A program made the translations under genes and the position numbers. Below the pieces are notes generated by a model. It was not told where the DNA came from. It made no database searches and saw only the letters and a program-made list of their open reading frames with translations. Shown here in pieces: positions 21,656 to 38,934 of a stretch of 64,000 bases of DNA; position 1 is the stretch's first letter, and the number at the start of each line of letters is the position of its first letter. Source of the stretch: Mastacembelus armatus (Eukaryota > Chordata > Actinopteri > Synbranchiformes > Mastacembelidae); contig NC_046641.1 in assembly GCF_900324485.2 (NCBI RefSeq), positions 25,046,944 to 25,110,943 of the forward strand. The letters are read 5' to 3'.

Positions 21656-23369
21656 TTTTTGATGAGTGAGGATGTGAACAGAACTTTACACTGTTAAGGA
21701 CCCGTCACCCCATTTCCCTGCTAAACTAGTTTAAGTTCAGTCAGCAGATGAAAAGTCCTGACAGCACAACACCAGTAAACAGACCTATACCCCTTAATCC
21801 AACGTTATCGCACCATTAAATGGCTGTTATCAGTTGTGTTCAGGACCATAACTGTGGGCTGGTAGGGCCCTACTCCACCTCGTCTACAGCACAGTACACT
21901 GGATCTTTATTGTACATCTTTTTTTAAACAAATTCATCAATAGTGACTTGTACTCCTGTCACTGTTACCACGGCCTCTAGAGGGCGCTTATCTTTGACTT
22001 ATATCCATGACATACGCCTTCCGGCCTGCTGGTAGGTGCAGTTGGCCCCTATATGTCTGATAACAACTGATAACAACAGCAGCTTAATGGGGTGATCACA
22101 TCTGGAGCAGTTGAATAATAATAGTTTTTTTAGCAGTAATTCATCAGCTTTAGTAGTTTACTTCCCGAGGTTGAGGCATAACCTGTAACAACACAATCCA
22201 CTTTCAGTCCCTTTTAAAAAAGAAAAGTAAAACGTGTGTTTTCAGGTGTGAACTGTAAAATTTGACATTAAACTCATGGACATGTGGTAAATGTCAGACC
22301 CGAATCATTTGATTTTAAACATGTTATCTCTAAACTAAATAGTCAGCATTTGGCACCATCGCACTTTAGCCAGTGTGACATCTATTTCACATTAAATGAC
22401 GTATGTGTGGACTCATCTGCCTCTTTTCCACTTGTTTCTTGAAAACTACAGTTTTAGGCAAATACTGAAAAAAATCAAAATCTCTAAATATGCATTTGTG
22501 TTGCACATGCAAAATGTTTTTCAGATGAAAATTTCATTTGTTATGGGTTTTTTAGTCCGTGTACTTCTTTCATTGGTCTCCTGCAGTGTGAACACGTTAC
22601 TCCTGTGTTTCCATATTCCTCTTTCTTGTAGTATTTCTGTAGTTGTGTTATGAAGCGACCACTGTACCTTTCTGTTTGTCCATGTCTGTTTGTTGTCTCA
22701 GTAGCTGCTGATCTTCAGTCTCATATCTCTGCTGAAGAATCCAGACCATCCAAACAACAGATTTCCTTCTGTTCTCCTTTCACCAAACTGTCTCCCTGCT
22801 CTGTGTGAAGCAGCTTCAGCTCTGACAGTGAAGTCCTGCCTCTGTTGACATCAACACACGAGGGAGGAGAGGAGGACGGGCCAACACTCATTATGTATGA
22901 AGAGAGAGTCAAAAACAACACCCACATGTGAACAAACTGCAAGTTAAACCAGTTTAATGTTGGCAGATATTTAACAAATCCCATGTGCAGACCAACAACA
23001 ACAGGGAATGTCCCCTTCACTTTTGTGTTGCAGACACACTTTACACCCAGTAATGACCTTTTATGTTATATTTTTCCAAGGAGATCATTATTTCTAATCA
23101 CAAATACTGTACTGGAACTCCAGAACATGGTTCATCATCATCATTATATTATTAGATTTTATATTCAGTATTCAGTTCATGTCATTCAGTATTATTCATA
23201 CATTCAGTCAGTACATCCAGTGAATGAATTTTCATCTACCGACAAACTTGTTTTTTTTTCGGGGGGTTAAAGTTTGGATCTGTGGATGAGTGAAGACTAT
23301 ACAATTTATTTACTCAATTAATTTATTAATATTTAATTTATATTTTAGCCCACTGAGTGGCGGTAGAAA

Positions 23370-23560
23370 CTTGTAAGTCTCGCGATGTTTCCTCTTTTCT
23401 CGGGGCGAGGAAGAATCGCGGAAGAGGTTACAGGTTCCCCTGACGGCTGAACAGGCTAAGCAGCCAACAAATATAACTATCTGCCTAACCAGCGGTTTAA
23501 CCAGGTTTACAGGACAGACAGACACCCGGGCCCAAGGTAAAACAACAGGGTCTATTACCC
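23370..23560 (+). promoter_or_regulatory. rab14 promoter and 5' UTR exon region
   Basis: A CpG-rich stretch contains the element TCTCGCGA (23378-23385), a second atcgcggaag word, and then probable 5' UTR sequence ending near a donor around 23535 (ccaag|gtaaaac). The coding exon begins only at 24029, after an acceptor. TCTCGCGA-type elements are known in TATA-less housekeeping promoters of vertebrates. Confidence 0.6.
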
Positions 23561-24035
23561 AGACTCTTTGTCCGGGTTAATCTTGGATTGTTTTTGTTGT
23601 TAGTCTTGGTGAAAGTGGCGTCCTGCTGTTAGCCGTTAGCTGTTAGCAAGGCGTAGACAGAGCTTCAGCTGTTAGCCGCTAGCTATAGAGCTAACGGCGA
23701 GCTAACAGTAAGCTAACGGTGAGCTAACGGTGAGCTAACAGGCGGAATTAGAGGTTCTGTCTGGGTGGGGGTTAGTCAGCTGATGGAGGCTTTGCTAAAT
23801 GTGGCCGCTTCGCCCTGCTCGACTGTCTCCGGGTCCAGAGCTAGTGCTAAAGCTGAGCTCGGTGTGTAGCTGTAGCTGGGTTAGCTTAGCCTGCTGCTTC
23901 CTTTGTCGGTTCATTAAACTGAGTTTTGGTTGTTTGACCTGAGATTCAGCAGAGACAGAGTCCGGTCGGACCCGCTGTGGACTCTGAGTTTGGTTTTAAT
24001 GACCGTTTGCTCCTGGTTTTCTCCTCAGTGTCACG

Positions 24036-27292
<3,257 letters not shown>

Positions 27293-30200
27293 CCACAGAC
27301 GGAAGCTTTGGACCCCTGAAACGGAAAGACGGGCAGACAGAGACAGTACACAGAGATCCCCTCTCCTCCAGGACTAACATGCATCTTCTATCCAGAGTGA
27401 GTCCAATAAGGTTTAACTGGGTTATATTTAACATAGCAGAGGCACAGTCCCAACCACCTGTTGTCAGATCAAGACCGAGTTTAAACTCTAACCAATCTAC
27501 TCCTTCAAGGTTTGGGTGAATTGGAATAACCCCAACTGAATCCAGAAACCCCACATGATCTAGAGTATTGGACCACTTTGAAATTTAGATCAATATTGGT
27601 CATTTCTCAGCTCAGGACCATCTTAGACCTAAAATGGATCAATAACTGCACAGAATTAACCCCTCTGTATAAATCCTGACCACTTTTGGTCCAGATCCAG
27701 ATTATGTCAGTCCCATTCTCACTCACAATCCAGATCAGCTTAAGCTTATATGCAGGCACACCCGGGCCAACCTGAGCCACCACTGTTGTTCCCACACGAT
27801 CAGGGGTTGTCTAAATACAAGATACAAATAAAGAAAGGCCTCAATCCAGAATGCCCCGAGCGGGTTAGTTTTGTTCTAAATTGTGGTTTCTAGAGTCTGG
27901 GTTTAAGATGGACCAGACTGGAGTAAAGGTTGTCCACAGTTTAGACTGCACTGGTCTCAAACCCTGATAACCCAATAGACAAATAAAGGTACATGTCTGA
28001 AACTGGAACAGCACAGCACTTAGAGTAGGGTCCATTCTAGAGTCCATCACCAGAGAAACTCTTCCCAAGACTGAACCACTCTCCAAACATCTGGCTCCAA
28101 ATCCTGATGAACCTCCAGCACAAACCACCAAAATGTAGATGAACCAGTAGGGCACTTAAACTGTCCTGGGTTCAAACTCAAACTGCCTTCACTCCAAAGG
28201 GAGACCGAGCTGGACTGTTCTAAGACCAGAACAGATTTGGACCTCCTGTTGTCTCAAATGTGACACACCGATTTCCTAGAGAAAAAAAAAAGTCATCAAA
28301 TTCAGACAAACCTCCTTCTATAACTGAACTGCACGAATTCCAAATCTGGACATTCCTGTGGACTGACCCTCGGCTCAAACTGGACCCGTCAGTCCAAATC
28401 AAGGACCACTTCCAGGCCATATCTGCAAATCTAGACCTTAAAGTCAAATTTAGTTGTAGTTTGATGGTCCCTAAACTGACATTCTCTTTTTGATATGACA
28501 TTTCTGTTTAAATACGTGTTCAAGGTCCAATCATTTGTTAAATGTTCTTCATAGTTCTGGCTTCAGACGTCCACACCTGCCTGTGGGTTTGGGACGTCAC
28601 AGAAAACGTTTGTTTCTCTGCTAAAGTCTCATTTGTTCCCTGACAAAGCACACGGCCCGTTCAGCTGCCTGCCAGAACCTTGGGTTTAATCTAACACCCA
28701 TCACATTTACAACATTGCTGTGGTTAAATGTGTCTCTGGGGGCATTCTCCGGTCCACCCACTTAAAAGCAGGATAAAAGGACACTCCAGTGATCTTTGTA
28801 CAAGGGTCAGATACTTTGGCAGGTTCGACCCGTATTACTTTATAAACATCTGGATATTTCAGCCTCTGCTGCTTCACTTTTGACCAGTTGTTCTTTAACA
28901 ATTCTCTCAAGTTCTCTGAGTGCAATACTAAAAGCATTAGTCCACTTTAAACTAGTGTGACCACATCACTGGAGGGTCCTTTAATTCCAGCATGACATCC
29001 GGACTGGAAAAGACCAGAAATGGGGACATAAGAACTAAGATCTCATTGCACAAAGGTCCAGGGTGAAGACAGATGTTTATATGTGCAGCATTACAGAACC
29101 ATTAGAGGTCTTCACGGGTCCAAAATTTTAGACCTAATCTGAAACTGGCCCATGGAAATCCAACAAAGTTAGTTTCAAAAGGTCACGAGCTGTAAAGTTC
29201 CTGGGCGGAGAAAAACTCCAATGACACTGAATCTAGACCTGGCCCTACGTGGGTCAGGTCTCCAGGAACTTAGTGGACCCTTGAGGAGCTCTAACAAACA
29301 TTCACACAGAGGAACCCCAACTCCTCATTTGCCTTTTATTCTGCAATATGTTAGCTAAATAGATCTGACCTATTGAATATTGATCCCTCTGTAGAGATGC
29401 ATTGCCTGAACCAGAATGTCACTACTGGTCCCTCAGCGGATCCCAGGTTCAGGATTTTAAAACATTTTTCTTATTCCTGCTGTTGATTTATTTTTAACCC
29501 AACAGAGATGCAGTATATTTTGGATGTCACAGCACCACCTAGTGGCCATTTGTTGTCTCTCTCCTGGTTAAGTGCATTTTGAGACTAATTTATTACTGCC
29601 TGGTTGTGTTTTCGATGTCAGGCTGGGGTGACACTTTACTTGAATGCATGACTGGTTAGCTAAAGTACACCGTCACGTCTTAGCTTCTCACAGCAAACGT
29701 AGAACATGAACTTACGCCTTCCAACGATGTTCATTCAGTGAAGTTTGTTCCTGAAGAAACGTTCCAGCATTAACTCGCAGCAGAAACATCAGCTGTTCAT
29801 GTTTTGTTTTTTTTTTCTCGTCACATATTTTAAAGCTGCACTTTCTTCTGACATAATGTTGAAATCATCGATTCTGTGTTTTAAAAGTAAAATCAACTAA
29901 TGCAGCGTCAACCTGATACATTTCTCGTGGACTAAAGTCGGAGTTACACTAAAGCGTCTGCCTCGGTGCAGGAGGGACGTGGGGAGAAATAAAATCCTGA
30001 GAACTGTCCCAGATGTGACAAACGTCTGTATCGGTTTCCCAGTTATTATATAACCGATTGATTAAGTTGATCACAATTCTATTTACCTTAAGCCATCAGT
30101 TGGATTGTTACTCTCACATTTAATCAAGAGAGGAAATGCTGAGGCAGATCAGATGTTTATAGAGTTAAAGCTCAACTTGAACTAAGTGACGTTTGTCCCT

Positions 30201-30356
30201 CTGGGACTCTGAACTGTTTTGCTGGAAGTTTGAATAAAGTCCTTATGTTTTGAATTTTAAAGGACAAGCCATTTTCCTGCTTTGTTTGCTTCGATCTCTG
30301 ACCCTCTGATACTGCGGTTGCCCCCATGTTAAAGCAGAAGTGTAACCTGCGTTTGG

Positions 30357-30394
30357 CGTGTCCTCAGTTAAAGGATCCTTTAACTGAGGACACG
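30357..30394. other. Perfect 38-nt palindrome
   Basis: The first half is CGTGTCCTCAGTTAAAGGA and the second half is its exact reverse complement, with a BamHI-like GGATCC at the centre. In RNA it would fold into a tight hairpin with a 17-bp stem and a 4-nt loop. It lies in the probable rab14 3' UTR. Confidence 0.95.
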
Positions 30395-31178
30395 TCGGAC
30401 ACAGAATCTGGTTTTTAAATCGGCCTGAATGAGGATTGACTCTTTGTTTGACAGTCGCCTTCTCTAACTGATTGATCATGAATGATTCCCTCGTCTCTGT
30501 TAAAGAAAACAATAAACAGGTTTCCAATCATCCTGTTGCTTTCTATCACGTATTAACCTGCACAGTGAATTTGTTTTGTTTGGTTTTTAAAGAAAGACAA
30601 AAACTGTTGTGTTTTGAAATTTAAGGGGACCAACGCGTCACAAAAGTCCAGGAGTCATCACTGGACCTAAAAAGTCAACTGTTTAGGTTTCGTTGTACCG
30701 TCGCCTTAAGCTTTTCCTCACCAAAGGAAAACATGCAACTATACAAACGTTAAAAAGCGACAAACAGATGTCGCCGTTTAACTCAAAATATTGAGGCTAA
30801 AGATGTTTGCCCTGATGTTCAGTTCCTAAATTTGAGGCGTCCACAATGATCTTTAAAGAACAGCCAGGTTTCTTTTAATAAGGAGAAGTGTTAGTATTTT
30901 AACGGACGTTTCTGAGCTGCCCAGTTATTCAATTATTTAGTGTCTGTAGCAGAATCAGCATTTTGAATCAAACATTTTTCTTTGTCCGGTTCCATCCGGC
31001 GTCTGGCTTTAACGTGCTCTGTACATTTGATTCTTTTATTTTGTTCCTCTTGGTTTTGTGTCTGCCAACATAACAAACGTGCTTATTGTGATTCTTTGAC
31101 TATTTATATTCTAAATCTGTGATGATTTTCTTCAGCTGTACCTTTCACTGTACGACCACGGGGATTCAGTTATTTGTA

Positions 31179-31184
31179 AATAAA
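31179..31184 (+). terminator. Candidate rab14 polyadenylation signal
   Basis: AATAAA in tttgtaaataaaatat is followed by an AT run and a GT-rich stretch (ctggtgactcgg). It lies shortly before the facing end of mak16. Confidence 0.55.
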
Positions 31185-31830
31185 ATATATATATATACTG
31201 TACATACGCTGGTGACTCGGCTTCCAGTTTTTATCCACTGCTGCTGCAGCCTGCTAGAAAGTTAAACCTCAACTCACCATCAATGTAAAAATTACTTTAA
31301 GAAAAAAAATACTCAGCTTCCACTGACCCAAAAGTTTTTTTTTTCCAAACTTCACAGAAAAACATCCAAAAGTTCAGTTACATAAAAATTCAATGTTGAG
31401 AAACATTTCTATCCAAATTTTTAAATCTTTATTCACATGGTCGTCTTTTACTTTGTGCTGATGATTTTCAAAGCTCATTTCTGAGTTTAATATTTAACAA
31501 AACAGACATGAGGCAGTTTGTCCAGATCAGTTTCCTCTGAACAAACCGAGCTTCACGTTTAAAACGCCTCTGTAGGAAAATAAACTGATATCTCCAGACT
31601 TTTCTGTTCATTTTGCAGGTTAAACATATAAATGTATGAACTGTCGCACTGCGTCCTCGTGCAGCCGATTGGAAAACAAACAAAAACACTTTCCAGTTTT
31701 CATTTCTGTCACAACAGGCACATGGACATGAGTTTTCTGATACTCCAGAAACTTGTTCTCTACTGCGAAGAAATCCAGACCTGGAACATGCTGCTATTTG
31801 TTTTTTATAATAATTCCACATACCTTTATC

Positions 31831-31836
31831 TTTATT
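31831..31836 (-). terminator. Candidate mak16 polyadenylation signal
   Basis: On the minus strand it reads AATAAA, 0.4 kb after the mak16 stop. Another candidate lies at 31428-31433. Either leaves mak16 and rab14 as a close convergent pair. Confidence 0.4.
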
Positions 31837-32232
31837 CTATTAATACCATTTTATTATGTTTGTTTTGATTAGTGGACGTACTTTCTGTGAGAAAGGCAGA
31901 AACCTCAGGGACAAATCTGTAAAGTGGGACTCTAAAACTCTGATTTTGGTCAAACTGGTCCTTCAAATGGAGTCGGGCTATTTCGAGCAGCCATGACACT
32001 CAACAGTTTCAAAACTGTGGATGTGGACAGTGGGTTCAGAGACTTCCAGGACCCAGGACTTTAAGAAACCCACACACCAGAGTGAAAGTACCTGGTGAGA
32101 GAATGTGGCCAGAGTCTGAGTTTCAGAGTCGACATCCCTCAGTGATGAACAGAAGACTGCAGGCCAGTGAAACATGGAGGATCAGGTCCTCACTAGAGTC
32201 TCAGTTTGATTGACAGCTGAGGGGATGTGACA

Positions 32233-34690
<2,458 letters not shown>

Positions 34691-34705
<15 letters not shown>

Positions 34706-34940
34706 CTTCGGTTGGTGCTTTTCAGCTTCGCCGCCGAGTTTGTTTGGTTTAACGATGAAAAACAAGAGGGTGTGAAGTTTTGAAGCAGTTTCTGGACGCG
34801 CAGTCACATGGACATTCAGGGAGCCACCATCTTTGTTAGCACCTCCGTACGAGATTTCGGGCTTTGCTGAGTCCGGAAGTATCGCGAGACTTACAAAAAC
34901 TTTATTTATTTAAAGCAAACAAAAGTCTCGCGATGCGAAA
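34691..34940 (-). promoter_or_regulatory. mak16 promoter with TCTCGCGA, ETS and YY1-like motifs
   Basis: Just upstream of the mak16 ATG (34705) are, reading away from the gene, an AAGATGGTGGC YY1-like word on the minus strand (about 34822-34834), CCGGAAGT (about 34873-34880, ETS-type), TCGCGAGA (34882-34889) and TCTCGCGA (34926-34933). This combination is typical of TATA-less promoters of ribosome biogenesis and other housekeeping genes. The motif matches are by eye. Confidence 0.65.
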
Positions 34941-37900
34941 CACTGCACAAAACAAAACATAATTTATAAATGTATTTATTTATAATTTATTTTTTAAATA
35001 ATTTAATCCGCTTTGAAACGAAAATGTCACCTTAAAACCCAAAGAATAAGAAAAACGCGTTTCTGCACGTGACATAATTGTGTTTTTGCGTTTTTTATTT
35101 GAAATCAAACTAGTGAATAAAGAAAGTTGAGTTAATTAAATGTGGTTTAATTAGTGAGGTGAACATGAACATGGTGTCAGTGGACTTTGTTTTTTTTTTT
35201 TTTTTTTACTGACATTAACACCTGAGCTCCTGACACATCTGGATCCCTGACACATCTGCCGGTTCTCCGGTTCAGGATCAGATGGGCTGAGGCGCAGAGC
35301 GTAACAAGGTGAGGCAGCACCTGTCACGGACACACCGTGAATAAACCGATCATCATTTTCATGAACCGAAGGATCAGGACTCGAACATGGCGCCGGGCGG
35401 TTCTGTACCGCCGCTCCAGCTGTCTGACTGACGGTGTCACCGACCACGGCTCCGTTTGTTTTTGTTTATGATGTAGAGACAAACAAAGTCTCACGTCATT
35501 GGTGTGTTTCCATGTTTTGTTATAAAGTACAGCTGCTAAAGCCGAGGCTTGTCGTCGGTCCTGGACTGATGCATTGTGGGAAGGATCGCTGTTAAACTGA
35601 AGGAACAGCGACGCCTGGTGCTCCGGAGGAAAACAACACCAAGTAAGAAACGTTCCTGCTTTTTTTAATGGATGAGGTTTTCCTGCATTGTGCTTTACAA
35701 AAGACAAAAGGGTTGAGAACATTTACTGAGTTTGGATCAAGTGAGTAAAGGTACATTTGATAGGCATGCTGGGAGCCCTCCCAGAATGCACTGGGGACAC
35801 AGACCTGGTTTTGTGTTGCTCTGTTTGAACAGTTGTGTGTTTGGAGACGTTGGTGCAGGACCAAGCCTCTGTACTAGTGTTAACCATGAGCCTGCAGGTC
35901 TTTAACAGAGCTGAGGTCCTTGGTCTGCAGTAATTTAATGAGTGTTTAAAAGGCAAACTCATATTGTGTGAAATGAAACGTGTGTTTATTGTCAAATATA
36001 AGTTCAGTCAACGTGGGGCAGACTGTGGAAGAACTGACAGACTCACCAGTGAAAAAACAGAAATGTTTATTTTAGTAAATAGTGTCAGCGTTTCACTGCT
36101 GTACAACACTGGCATCTGTAGTTGGCACTCTTTAAAGGGACAGTCCACCCAAAAACAGATGTCACGGCCGTCATCAGCCGTTTACAGCTTCACCTGTTTC
36201 CACCTGATAACTGCCGTCAGCTGTTTGTGGAGGGACATCTTTGTTTTTCTTTTGCTCCTCAAAAATACCAGCCTCTGGACACACGGTACAAAACGGGAAA
36301 GGAAGAGAAATGAAACAAAAGGCACCCGAAGCCACAACAGACGGAATTCAGCCAAACAACTGAAAACTACACAGACATGCAACTCACGTCGATTTACACT
36401 GAGCTATATAGGCATGCAAAAACAACACTGCTCTGAACAGGGCCGATCGACAGCACACACACTCATATTCTCCAAACACACACTACTGATAAAGGTTCCT
36501 CTGTGGAATATGAATATGACTACTGACGTCCACATCACGGAGCCCAAAGATCCACCCAGACACTGGTTTTATTTCCCCCATCGCTACAGCCCAAACATCA
36601 TCATCATCATCTTCACCGGCCTGAAGACAGGAACCCACACCACGGACTAACTGGGACAAAAATCTGTGGGATCCAGAATGACAATCCACTGCTTCGGAAA
36701 CGTCTTTATCATCTTTTTCATCTTTTTGTTTTGGAGCTTTGAATTTCTTCAGGCACGTGAGATGTTTTCGGTGTGATCACCTTTTGTGTTTCTGGTTTAA
36801 ATTCAAGTTTTAAACCAGTAAAAAGCCACAAGCTTCCTGCTGCCGCGCTCTTTACCGTTTACACAGGACACAAGAAGAAAACAGATACTGAACAAAGAAG
36901 CGAGGCGATCTGTATGTGGCAGCTGATTAAAAACAACAAATGTATGGGCTGGAGGGGTCCAACCAATCAGTAATCAGCGCTCAGCGTAGCCTCAGGTTTA
37001 GTGATGTGTACGTTCACTGATTTTCTGCACCGACATTTTGGTTTCATCCTGGTTCTGACCGATTGACTTCGCCTCCATTAGCTGTCATTAGGAAATCATC
37101 TTTTGTCCCTTCACCCACTCTGCTCCCACAGAGACCAAACATGGAAACCTTTTGTTTTAAGCCCTGTTGACCATTTATAAGCAGCATTTACATATGGATT
37201 GATTATTTGAAACACACTATAATGTAGCTGTAAGCAGATATAAGCACATTCTAAGTCTGGTGTTTGTTTCGGCTGTTGAACGAACACAATGATGACAACA
37301 TAAAAGCAAAACACAGCTGGAACAATATAAAATATAAATGTTGAGTAAAACTTTACATTAATAAATAAATGTCCATTTAAATCTGCGTTTGACTACATTT
37401 TTGTGTTTTAAAGCCTTTGGAATAATGACGGTTGGAGTTCTAATACATCTGCACTGCACTGAAGTGTCTGTGTGACAGACTGTTAACACTCGATTTTAGG
37501 ATTTAGGACTGCGCTGAAATTTGTTGCTTCTGTTCTTCACTTGTCAAGTTTGTATCTCACTTTCTTTTGAAGTGTAAATGTAAATGTGTGTAAAGATGAC
37601 TTTACTAAATTTGTATATACAACATACAAATACTACACAGAGTTGGCTAAAGTCAATTTCTTCCCTAAAAAGGTCCAGTATGAAAAACGAGGACTCCTGC
37701 TGTGACTGGCTCCTTCGACCTGGACCAGATTCCATCAAAGATTTAACAAACATTTTATTTGTGGGTGCGTCATCGTCCTGGTTGTTAAGGCTCAAGACCA
37801 TCTTGTATGTTCCTGAAAATCATTTTGGCACAAATATAAAATTGTTATAAAACATCAGCCGAAGGATCAACCTTCTCCAAACCCACATCAGTGGAACTGA

Positions 37901-38934
37901 GGCTGCACCAGAACAGCTAAGACTGACAGAAAACCCCAACGGACCAAGCTCAGTTTGGATTGTTCACACACAGAAGATATTAGCCTGTTAGCAACATTAG
38001 CATTCCAAATAAAACTGAATCCAGGCGGGAACCTTGTGACCAGCTGTTAACCAGGAACAGGACGTTCTGGGTCGAATGATGAAGCCAAACAAAAACAAAG
38101 TGAAGGTTTCGCCGAGAACTGAGCGTCTATGAGCGTCTGATGTAAAGTGATTCTGGGAAATGTAGGAACAGACAAGAAAATACAAATGAACAAAACACAA
38201 ACAACGAGCCTGTGACCTCTGGTTTGAACTGTGTCTATCAATTTTTCTTTCAATCAGCATCTTTCTTTATCAACAGGTGACCTGCAGGGGGCGGGGTCAG
38301 CTGGATGGTCTGTGATTGGACATGTTCCACCTGTCCAACTTCAATAAACATCTGGAGATGGTTCAGATTAGATTGGGGTTGATGTTTCTCCTGAAATCCC
38401 GTCCCTTCATTAACCCCAGCGGACTCACACACCCCAGCCCCTTCCTGACAGGGTATCAGGAAGGGGCTGGGGTCTTCAGTGCTGTTAGACCTGCTTATGT
38501 CTGCAGGGGTCTCAGGTTTGAGCTCCCACAGGTCTCTGGTTGTAGAAGCCGGGTTTTCAAACCAAACGTCCTCTTTTTTTTTTTAACCATGTCTTTGTTC
38601 GTCACCACGAATGAATTTAACAGACTGTTCCAAAAACACTGGGTCTTCAGTCTTTGGAGCTTTTGAAGCAACAAGAAACATGAAAAATGCTGAAGGATTG
38701 GCTACAACTGTGTGACTCCTCTGAAGACTTGAACTGGACTGTAGTTTTTGTCTCTTTGGGGGCTTAAGTTATTTCTGCTTTTAAGGAGTTTCACCAAAAA
38801 AAAAAAAGTCAAATGGTATCGTCTGTCTTGGGATGTTTTAAACCCCAGTTATGAATTTTCTTCAGTGGGGTGGGCGGGGTGGGGGGTTGTGGTGGATCTA
38901 AGTCTTTTTGGGGGAGTGGTGCCCCAGACTGGTC
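34941..38934. other. Region between mak16 start and spin1 stop; probably includes the spin1 3' UTR
   Basis: No exon of a known family is seen. On the minus strand, AATAAA candidates (37754-37759, 36065, 35987) could end the spin1 transcript, whose mammalian counterpart has a 3' UTR of several kilobases. A 228-codon open frame (35964-36650, +) has no recognisable domain and is judged to be chance. A fish repeat-like word (aaagggacagtccaccca) lies near 36134. A T-run lies at 35191-35209 and a perfect hairpin at 38431-38473. Confidence 0.45.
38431..38473. other. Perfect 18-bp inverted repeat with 7-nt loop
   Basis: The left arm accccagccccttcctga (38431-38448) and the right arm (38456-38473) are exact reverse complements around the loop cagggta. 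It lies 0.46 kb downstream of the spin1 stop codon, so it is probably transcribed in the spin1 3' UTR. Confidence 0.95.

Larger units (their letters stand above)
20963..23360. other. Intergenic region between the AFAP1L2-like and rab14 genes; no gene seen
   Basis: No exon of a known family was found. It holds further GTACTT-rich element text to about 21240, a (GAG)n stretch, a hAT-like end at 21602, and mostly A/T-rich unique DNA. The open frames of 60-115 codons have no family resemblance. Confidence 0.5.
27293..31205 (+). other. Probable long rab14 3' UTR
   Basis: The 3.9 kb after the stop contains no other gene on either strand and ends with an AATAAA at 31179. Mammalian RAB14 also has a 3' UTR of several kilobases. 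Earlier AATAAA words occur (for example near 27825 and 30235), so shorter isoforms are possible. The stretch 27430-29300 is rich in short GGACC/GGTCC words and looks like old, decayed repetitive DNA. A perfect palindrome sits at 30357-30394. Confidence 0.55.

Noticed and set aside
35964-36650. 228-codon open frame on the plus strand
   Set aside because: It has no recognisable domain, odd composition (Thr/Lys/Arg-rich, an Ile run from a CAT repeat), passes through repeat-like text and has no splice support. It is more likely a chance frame in a probable 3' UTR.
38316-38666. 116-codon open frame opposite the spin1 3' UTR
   Set aside because: It has no family resemblance, contains the hairpin arms and ends in a T-run. 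It is probably chance.
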